The translations under genes were made by a program, and so were the position numbers. DNA of 9,342 nt from Solirubrobacterales bacterium (lineage in GTDB: Bacteria; Actinomycetota; Thermoleophilia; Solirubrobacterales; Solirubrobacteraceae). Positions 5,311-9,342 of this stretch are shown here, in pieces. Location: contig JAFAZB010000040.1 in the NCBI GenBank assembly GCA_019240015.1, positions 1 through 9,342 of the forward strand, given 5' to 3'. The notes under the pieces were generated by a model. That model was not told where the DNA came from and did not search any database. It saw only the letters and a list, made by a program, of their open reading frames with translations. Positions within the stretch are counted from its first letter, which is position 1, and each line of letters opens with the position of its first letter.

Positions 5311-6788
5311 CGGCGCGCCGACTGCGCTGGCCTCACCCGCCCACCGCGCCGATCCTGATCGCCATCTTGGCGAGCGTCGCGCTCGCCGGGCTCTCGGCCG
5401 CGCTGCTGCCCACGGTTCCCAGTTACGACCCCTGGGCGTGGATCGTCTGGGGCAGGGAGGTGTTCGACCCGCATCTCAGCTTCGCGGTCGGGGGCGGCCC
5501 ATCGTGGAAGCCGCTGCCGGTGATCTTCACCGCGGTCTTCGGCCTGTTCGGCAACGCCGCGCCGACGCTGTGGGTGATCACCGCCCGGGCGGCGGGGCTG
5601 CTCGCGCTGGTGGCGGCCTGGCGGCTCGCCGCTCGGCTGATGGGCGGCGGCCGCGCGGGCGCATTCGCGGGCGGGGTCGCCGCCCTCGGAGTGCTTCTCA
5701 CCCAGGACTGGTTCTATTACATGTTCCGCGGGACCTCCGAGCCGATGCTGGTCGCGAGCTCGTTGTGGGCGGTCGACCGGCTGCTCGCCGGGCGCCGTGG
5801 GCAAGCGTTCGCGCTCGCGATCGCGGGCTCGCTGATCCGCCCCGAGTGGTGGCCGTTCGCGCTCGCTTATGCCGTGTGGCTGTGGCGGCGCGAGCCGCGG
5901 CTGCGGGCGCCCGTGGCGCTGGGGCTGCTGGCGATCCCGTTCTTCTGGTTCGTACCGCCGTGGATCGGCTCCGGGCAGCCGCTGCTCGCCGCGACGCACG
6001 CCAAGGACTACAACGGCCATCTCGGAGCCCACCCGCTGCTGACGGTGCTGCGCCGCGGCGCCGACCTCCAGGTTCTGCCCGCGCTGATCGCGGCCCTGGT
6101 CGCGGTCGCGATCTCGTGGTGGCGCGACCGTGACCGGACGGTGCTCGCGCTGGCGGGCGGAGCACTGGCCTGGTGGGTGCTGGTGGTCGCGATGACGCTC
6201 GACGGCTATCCCGGCCTGGAGCGCTTCTACCTGCCGGCGGCCGGAGTGACCTGCGTGCTCGCGGGGATCGGAGTCGCGCGCTTGGCGCTGCTCGCGGGAG
6301 GCTCCGCGTGGGCGACTTCTCAGCAGCGGCTTCCGGGGAGCGGTCCGGCACCGGCGAGCGCGATCGCCGTCGCCGTGGCGGCGCTGGCGATCGGCGTCTC
6401 GATCCCCTTTACCGCGAGCCGGATCGACTCGGCCCGCTCGCAGAAGCCCGCGGCCGACCGCGCGGTCAGGATCCTCGATCAGCTCGGGGCCGCGACCGCC
6501 GCCGTCGGCGGCCACGCGGCCGTCTACCCGTGCCGCTCGAGCTTCGCTGCGGTCAACCACGGCGTCCAGACCGCGCTCGCCTGGAAGCTGCACGTGACGC
6601 TTGGGCGCGTCGGGACGACGATGCGTCATCCGGGACTCGATTTCATCGGGCCCCACAACGCCACCGATGGGGCGCCGGCACCGATCAGCTCCGGGCTGAC
6701 CGCCGCTGCGCAGATCGCCCACGTTGGCGTGTGGCGCGTGCTGCGGGTGGTCCACCCCGGTCGCTCGCAGCGCTGCGTGGGTAGCTGA
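5226..6788 (+). CDS. Multispanning membrane protein, GT-C glycosyltransferase-like
   Basis: From the ATG at 5226 the product has 520 aa. About 40 charged, Pro-rich cytoplasmic residues are followed by roughly 10-11 hydrophobic segments (first about 41-62, last about 377-396) and a soluble C-terminal tail (about 400-520) with Cys436 and Cys517. The first outside loop reads SYDPWAWIVWGRE (66-78) and then WKPLP (94-98), before a helix with GLFG. An Asp/Glu-bearing first loop followed by a PPL-like motif is the arrangement of GT39/ArnT-type GT-C enzymes, which move sugars from lipid phosphate donors outside the membrane. Asp68 is the candidate catalytic residue. The exact family is not recognised. 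An upstream GTG at 5193 is open, but 5226 is preferred because TACAAT lies 9 nt before it. The gene overlaps the hydrolase gene head to head and converges on the secreted-protein gene. Confidence 0.8.
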   Translation: MPPRDAGDQIVVEAPPDRPRPREPFGGSSARRLRWPHPPTAPILIAILASVALAGLSAALLPTVPSYDPWAWIVWGREVFDPHLSFAVGGGPSWKPLPVIFTAVFGLFGNAAPTLWVITARAAGLLALVAAWRLAARLMGGGRAGAFAGGVAALGVLLTQDWFYYMFRGTSEPMLVASSLWAVDRLLAGRRGQAFALAIAGSLIRPEWWPFALAYAVWLWRREPRLRAPVALGLLAIPFFWFVPPWIGSGQPLLAATHAKDYNGHLGAHPLLTVLRRGADLQVLPALIAALVAVAISWWRDRDRTVLALAGGALAWWVLVVAMTLDGYPGLERFYLPAAGVTCVLAGIGVARLALLAGGSAWATSQQRLPGSGPAPASAIAVAVAALAIGVSIPFTASRIDSARSQKPAADRAVRILDQLGAATAAVGGHAAVYPCRSSFAAVNHGVQTALAWKLHVTLGRVGTTMRHPGLDFIGPHNATDGAPAPISSGLTAAAQIAHVGVWRVLRVVHPGRSQRCVGS

Positions 6789-6815
6789 GCGCCGGTTCGC
6801 GCTCATTTCTTGCTT
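6786..6815. terminator. Shared hairpin between convergent genes
   Basis: TGAGCGC (6786-6792) and GCGCTCA (6799-6805) form a perfect 7-bp stem with a 6-nt loop, followed on the + strand by a T-rich run (6806-6815). The stem's outer bases are the two stop codons: TGA of the GT-C-like gene at 6786-6788 and, on the other strand, TGA of the secreted-protein gene at 6803-6805. It is best read as a compact terminator for the + strand. The minus-strand exit lacks a T tract, so its use in that direction is less certain. Confidence 0.55.
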
Positions 6816-8722
6816 GCTGAGCGCGGCGCGATCGTGATCCGCCGCACCAGCGTGGTGGTGTTGCCCGCCCGATCCCTGACGATCACGATCAGCAGGTAAT
6901 GACCCGGACGCTTGTATGCGTGGAACTTGCCGTGCTTGATCCGATAGCTGGAGCGATCGCCCCACTTGACGATCACCTCTGCCACGCCCGAGGCGTCGGC
7001 GGGCGGCTCGGGTCGCGGCGAGTCGGTGTAGCTGACATAGATGTGCAGGTAAGCGCCCGCGCGTCGGGGCCCACTCAGCGAGAACGAGACGCGTGGTCGC
7101 ACCGTGTCGACCCACACCGTCGCGGCAGCCGCCGGGTTGCTCACGCCAGACGGGTTGGTCGCCGTCACCTGCCAGCGGTGCGGCCCATCGTGCAGCGCAA
7201 CCGGCGTGCGGATCGCGGTCAGCCCGGTCTGAGCCACCTGCACGCCGTCGACGCTGACCAGGTAGCGGACTCCCCACAAGCCCGAGGCGGGTGACCACGA
7301 GAGCACGGGATGCGCGCTGGTTGCGTAGCGGAAGCGGCTCAGCGCGGCCGGCGCGCCAGGCGGCTGGTAGAGCTGCGCGGTCACGATCCGCCCCGCCCCA
7401 GCGCCTCCCTGCATCCATGCAACGACCGCGTCCCCGGCCACGTCGCCCCCCGCGGCGAGCCCGCTGCCGGCATCGGCTGGGCCGAGGCTGGGGGAGGAGA
7501 GCACCAGCTCCGGGCCCAGATCATCGCCATCGGGCGCATAGCGCGCGCGGATCTCCGGCGTGCCGGCAATGCCCGGATCGTGCTGCCAAGCGATCAAGGT
7601 GGAGTACAGGCCGGCGGTGGCTGGCACCGCATACGGGGCGCTTGCGTTGGACAGGCTGTCGACCCGCACGACTGTCTGGCTGAGCCCGTTGTCGCCGAGC
7701 ACGTTGGCGAACACCTGGTTGCTCTGATCCCGGGCCGAGGTGACGAATCCGTGCCCGTACTCGGTCATCGTCACCTGCGGCTGCACGGCGCCTTCGGGCC
7801 CCGGCGTGGTCAGCCCGTCCGGCCCCGTGACGCCGTCGTACTGCGACCCGTGCAGGCGGTTCATCAGCACGCGGGACTGCTGCGTGGAGCCATTTGTCAG
7901 CAGCTCGTGGAACGCGACATCCGCATACGAGGAGTCGCCGCCGACCGAGACCGCGGGGTCGTCGCTGGCGAGCTCGCTCCAGCCGGCGACCGACGGCACG
8001 TCGGCCTGCTCGAACACGATGCTCGGGGCGGTGCCCCATACGCGGCGTGAATCGATGTGCCCACTCTCACCCCAGACCACGATTCCCACGCCGTCGCCGG
8101 CCGCCGCGACCTCGGGACGCCCGGTCCCGGTGCCCGCGTCGTCGCCGGGTACGCCGTCCAGCGGCGCCGACTCGAGCGCCCACTGGCCCTTGTTGTAGTA
8201 GGCGGCGCGAACGTCGTGGCCTCCTGCGCCCGCCGCGGTGAACGCCAGGTAGCCCTTGCCGAAGATGCTCACCGCCAGCGCCGGGTTGCTGGCGCCGGCA
8301 AACAGCGCCTGCGGCGCGCCGAGCGGGGCGACGGAGCTCGGGGCACTGGCGACGAACAGCTGCCCGCCGTTGACGAACCCCACCAGCAGCAGTCCTCCGG
8401 GACCGGCGCCGATCACGGGCTGGGAGGACGCGCCCGCCAGCCCGCCGTCCACTTGTTGGGGCGTCTGGAAGGTCCCCCCCAACAGCCGCGAGACGAACAC
8501 GTGCGGGGTGCCGAGCACGTTCTTGACGTACACCAGCCCGCCCATCCCATCGCGCGCCACAGACATCCCGGACAGCCCGACGATGTCAGGGCTGGGGCCG
8601 TCGATCACCGTGTTCGCCGGCGCCAGCGTGGGCTGGGCAGCCGCGGCGGCGGGCAGCGAGGCCGCCATCGCCAGCGCCACGAGGACGGTGCGTGCCGCGC
8701 GGCTAGCCGCGGCGCGGCCCAT
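6803..8722 (-). CDS. Secreted propeller-like protein with FnIII-like and PKD-like domains
   Basis: From the ATG at 8722 the product has 639 aa. A signal peptide (Arg-rich 3-11, hydrophobic 12-22, cleavage at AAA-Q near residue 29) directs export. Residues about 50-453 hold some eight degenerate repeats of one pattern (for example RPEVAAAGDGVGIVVWGE at 202-219, and NPALAVSIFGKGYLAF at 146-161), suggesting a beta-propeller. An FnIII-like segment (about 455-540) and a PKD/Ig-like segment (about 541-632, with VKWGD, RPGHY and RDRAGN) follow. There is no lipobox, membrane anchor or sorting motif, and no catalytic motif was recognised. Binding or adhesion outside the cell is plausible but unproven. 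The ATG is chosen because GGGAGG lies 9 nt upstream; the open frame extends to a TTG at 8761 without comparable support. The tail ends in basic residues RSASKK. Confidence 0.82.
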   Translation of the reverse strand: MGRAAASRAARTVLVALAMAASLPAAAAAQPTLAPANTVIDGPSPDIVGLSGMSVARDGMGGLVYVKNVLGTPHVFVSRLLGGTFQTPQQVDGGLAGASSQPVIGAGPGGLLLVGFVNGGQLFVASAPSSVAPLGAPQALFAGASNPALAVSIFGKGYLAFTAAGAGGHDVRAAYYNKGQWALESAPLDGVPGDDAGTGTGRPEVAAAGDGVGIVVWGESGHIDSRRVWGTAPSIVFEQADVPSVAGWSELASDDPAVSVGGDSSYADVAFHELLTNGSTQQSRVLMNRLHGSQYDGVTGPDGLTTPGPEGAVQPQVTMTEYGHGFVTSARDQSNQVFANVLGDNGLSQTVVRVDSLSNASAPYAVPATAGLYSTLIAWQHDPGIAGTPEIRARYAPDGDDLGPELVLSSPSLGPADAGSGLAAGGDVAGDAVVAWMQGGAGAGRIVTAQLYQPPGAPAALSRFRYATSAHPVLSWSPASGLWGVRYLVSVDGVQVAQTGLTAIRTPVALHDGPHRWQVTATNPSGVSNPAAAATVWVDTVRPRVSFSLSGPRRAGAYLHIYVSYTDSPRPEPPADASGVAEVIVKWGDRSSYRIKHGKFHAYKRPGHYLLIVIVRDRAGNTTTLVRRITIAPRSASKK

Positions 8723-8731
8723 CGTCGTCGG

Positions 8732-8737
8732 CCTCCC
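8732..8737 (-). promoter_or_regulatory. Ribosome-binding site fixing the secreted-protein start
   Basis: On the minus strand GGGAGG lies 9 nt before the ATG at 8722. It supports that ATG over the upstream TTG at 8761. With the ruvC site it is one of only two strong Shine-Dalgarno sequences at gene starts in this window. Confidence 0.8.
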
Positions 8738-8759
8738 GGAGTGCAGTCGCGAACGGCGC

Positions 8760-8787
8760 AACAGACCTACAACAGATCAGCGGTCTG
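8760..8787. promoter_or_regulatory. Operator-like repeats upstream of the secreted-protein gene
   Basis: AACAGACC (8760-8767) and AACAGATC (8771-8778) are near-identical direct repeats exactly 11 bp apart, about one helical turn. CAGACC (8762-8767) also pairs with GGTCTG (8782-8787) as a 6-bp inverted repeat with a 14-bp spacer. The cluster sits 38-65 bp upstream of the minus-strand ATG at 8722, in a plausible promoter zone. Regulator binding is inference only. Confidence 0.25.
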
Positions 8788-8880
8788 CGGGTTGCGGACA
8801 CTTGGCCAGTCAAGCAGGGTTGCGCGGGAGCGCCCAGGTCCCCGAACGGATCCAAACGCCGCGAACCCCGCCGCGTGACC

Positions 8881-8961
8881 TGCACGAGCCCCCAAACTCG
8901 TGACGTTCAGAGTGAAATGGGTGCTCGAGCCCGCTCTACATGCACGAGCACCCAAGTTCGT
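8881..8961. repeat. Three-copy direct/inverted repeat upstream of ruvC
   Basis: A 21-bp unit at 8881-8901 recurs in the same direction at 8941-8961, exactly 60 bp on, with 18 of 21 bases identical. Between them a 10-bp inverted copy (TGGGTGCTCG, 8918-8927) is a perfect complement of the core of the second unit (CGAGCACCCA, 8945-8954) and differs at one base from that of the first (8885-8894). The middle copy can thus pair with either outer copy, but not with both. It may be an operator, an RNA switch or a dispersed repeat. Confidence 0.6.
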
Positions 8962-9053
8962 CTGGGCAAGGGCCAGTTTGGGTTTTCTCGCATGCTCGGA
9001 GACCCCGCCAGCCCCGGCCGGGCGCCCCGAGCCCCGGATCCGCGCCCCCCATT

Positions 9054-9058
9054 GGAGG
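9054..9058 (+). promoter_or_regulatory. Ribosome-binding site fixing the ruvC start
   Basis: GGAGG ends 7 nt before the ATG at 9066. It supports this start over the ATG at 9090 and GTG at 9096, which would give the shorter N-terminus more usual for RuvC but lack a nearby ribosome-binding site. Confidence 0.75.
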
Positions 9059-9065
9059 CGTCCGC

Positions 9066-9342
9066 ATGCGGACGCAGAATGTCCCTCGCATGGTTGTGAT
9101 CGGCATCGATCCAGGCACCGCCAGCACCGGCTACGGCGTCGTGCGCAGCGCCGGCTCTCGCCTGGAGGCGCTCGGGGACGGTGTGATCGAGACCTCGCCG
9201 ACGCTCGCGCTCGAACGCCGGCTGGCCGAGATCCACGCGCGGGTGGCCGAGCTGCTCGACCTGCACGCGCCCGACGCGGTCGCGGTGGAGGAGCTCTACT
9301 TCGGGGCCAACGTAAGAACCGCGTTTGCGGTCGGGCAGGCGC
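9066..9342 (+). CDS. ruvC: Holliday junction resolvase RuvC (5' part)
   Basis: Only the first 92 residues are in the window; the frame stays open at the edge. The RNase H-like fold begins with VVIGIDPGTASTGYGVV, with metal-binding Asp15. The second acidic residue is Glu75 in AVEELYFGAN. The spacing of these two matches Asp7 and Glu66 of E. coli RuvC within one residue. With RuvA and RuvB, RuvC cuts Holliday junctions symmetrically during recombinational repair. The ATG at 9066 has a good ribosome-binding site (GGAGG, 7 nt), giving eight residues before the usual start (MVVIGIDPG at 9090). No GAAC-N4-GTTC type LexA box was found upstream. ruvA and ruvB would be expected beyond the window. Confidence 0.95.
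   Translation, partial: MRTQNVPRMVVIGIDPGTASTGYGVVRSAGSRLEALGDGVIETSPTLALERRLAEIHARVAELLDLHAPDAVAVEELYFGANVRTAFAVGQA

Larger units (their letters stand above)
8723..9065. other. 343-bp intergenic region, no gene
   Basis: This gap separates the divergent secreted-protein and ruvC genes. It holds the GGGAGG ribosome-binding site and the repeat cluster at 8760-8787 for the minus-strand gene. It also holds the three-copy repeat at 8881-8961 and the ruvC ribosome-binding site at 9054-9058. Short open frames crossing it look like GC-rich background. No tRNA, small-RNA fold or insertion remnant was recognised. The shared CCGCTAC promoter motif is not exactly present; CCGCTCTACATG at 8931-8942 is only a loose resemblance. 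Confidence 0.7.

Noticed and set aside
5307..7418. A 703-codon open frame on the minus strand crossing the GT-C-like gene and the end of the secreted-protein gene
   Set aside because: It is antisense to one real gene and out of frame with another. Its product is Arg/Gly/Pro/Ala-rich with no recognisable domain, as expected for a shadow frame in very GC-rich DNA.
8723..8761. TTG start at 8761 for the secreted protein
   Set aside because: It has no ribosome-binding site and adds 13 residues before a well-formed signal peptide, while the ATG at 8722 has GGGAGG 9 nt upstream.
8881..8961. CRISPR array or transposon ends
   Set aside because: There are only three imperfect copies, one inverted, with no constant spacer length. 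No cas gene, transposase or target-site duplication is nearby.
8762..9065. LexA/SOS box upstream of ruvC
   Set aside because: Looked for the GAAC-N4-GTTC pattern. Sequences such as CGAACGG near 8843 and AGTTCG near 8955 are half-sites without a partner at the right spacing.

Overview
The window is a high-GC stretch of bacterial chromosome. The gene content suggests a high-GC actinobacterium, possibly Thermoleophilia/Solirubrobacterales: a YebC/RuvC neighbourhood, an Rv1264-type adenylate cyclase, an FKBP lipoprotein, and gene starts with a -10-like hexamer only 7-9 nt from the ATG. This assignment is inferred from gene type and style, not from a search. No RNA gene, insertion sequence, phage gene or CRISPR array was seen.

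Layout: (1) yebC (25-774, +), followed 23 nt later by an FKBP-type peptidyl-prolyl isomerase lipoprotein (798-1370, +). (2) A class III adenylate cyclase of Rv1264 type (1324-2508, -), whose 3' end overlaps the FKBP gene by 47 bp. (3) A family-2 glycosyltransferase resembling polyprenyl-phosphate sugar synthases (2610-3296, +). (4) An exported family-2 glycoside hydrolase (3313-5310, -). (5) A multispanning membrane protein with GT-C glycosyltransferase features (5226-6788, +), whose 5' end overlaps that of the hydrolase. (6) A secreted protein with propeller-like repeats, an FnIII-like and a PKD-like domain (6803-8722, -). (7) A 343-bp gap with a three-copy repeat, then the 5' part of ruvC (9066 to the window end, +).

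yebC and ruvC are commonly adjacent in bacteria, alongside ruvA and ruvB. Here about 8.3 kb of unrelated genes separates them. From the FKBP gene to ruvC, every gene lies on the opposite strand from its neighbour. Each must therefore be transcribed alone, and several share promoter space or terminators. The central genes (GT2, exported GH2, GT-C-like membrane protein, secreted adhesin-like protein) suggest cell-envelope or extracellular glycan work, but gene proximity is the only evidence that they act together.

The most interesting sequence-level signals are: a 12-bp motif (CCGCTAC[A/G][A/C]TCG) found just upstream of three separate genes, abutting the start codon in two; a head-to-head overlap of the GH2 and GT-C-like genes; a hairpin that contains both stop codons of a convergent pair; and a three-copy repeat before ruvC whose middle copy can pair with either flanking copy. 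No clear new defence or mobile system is present.
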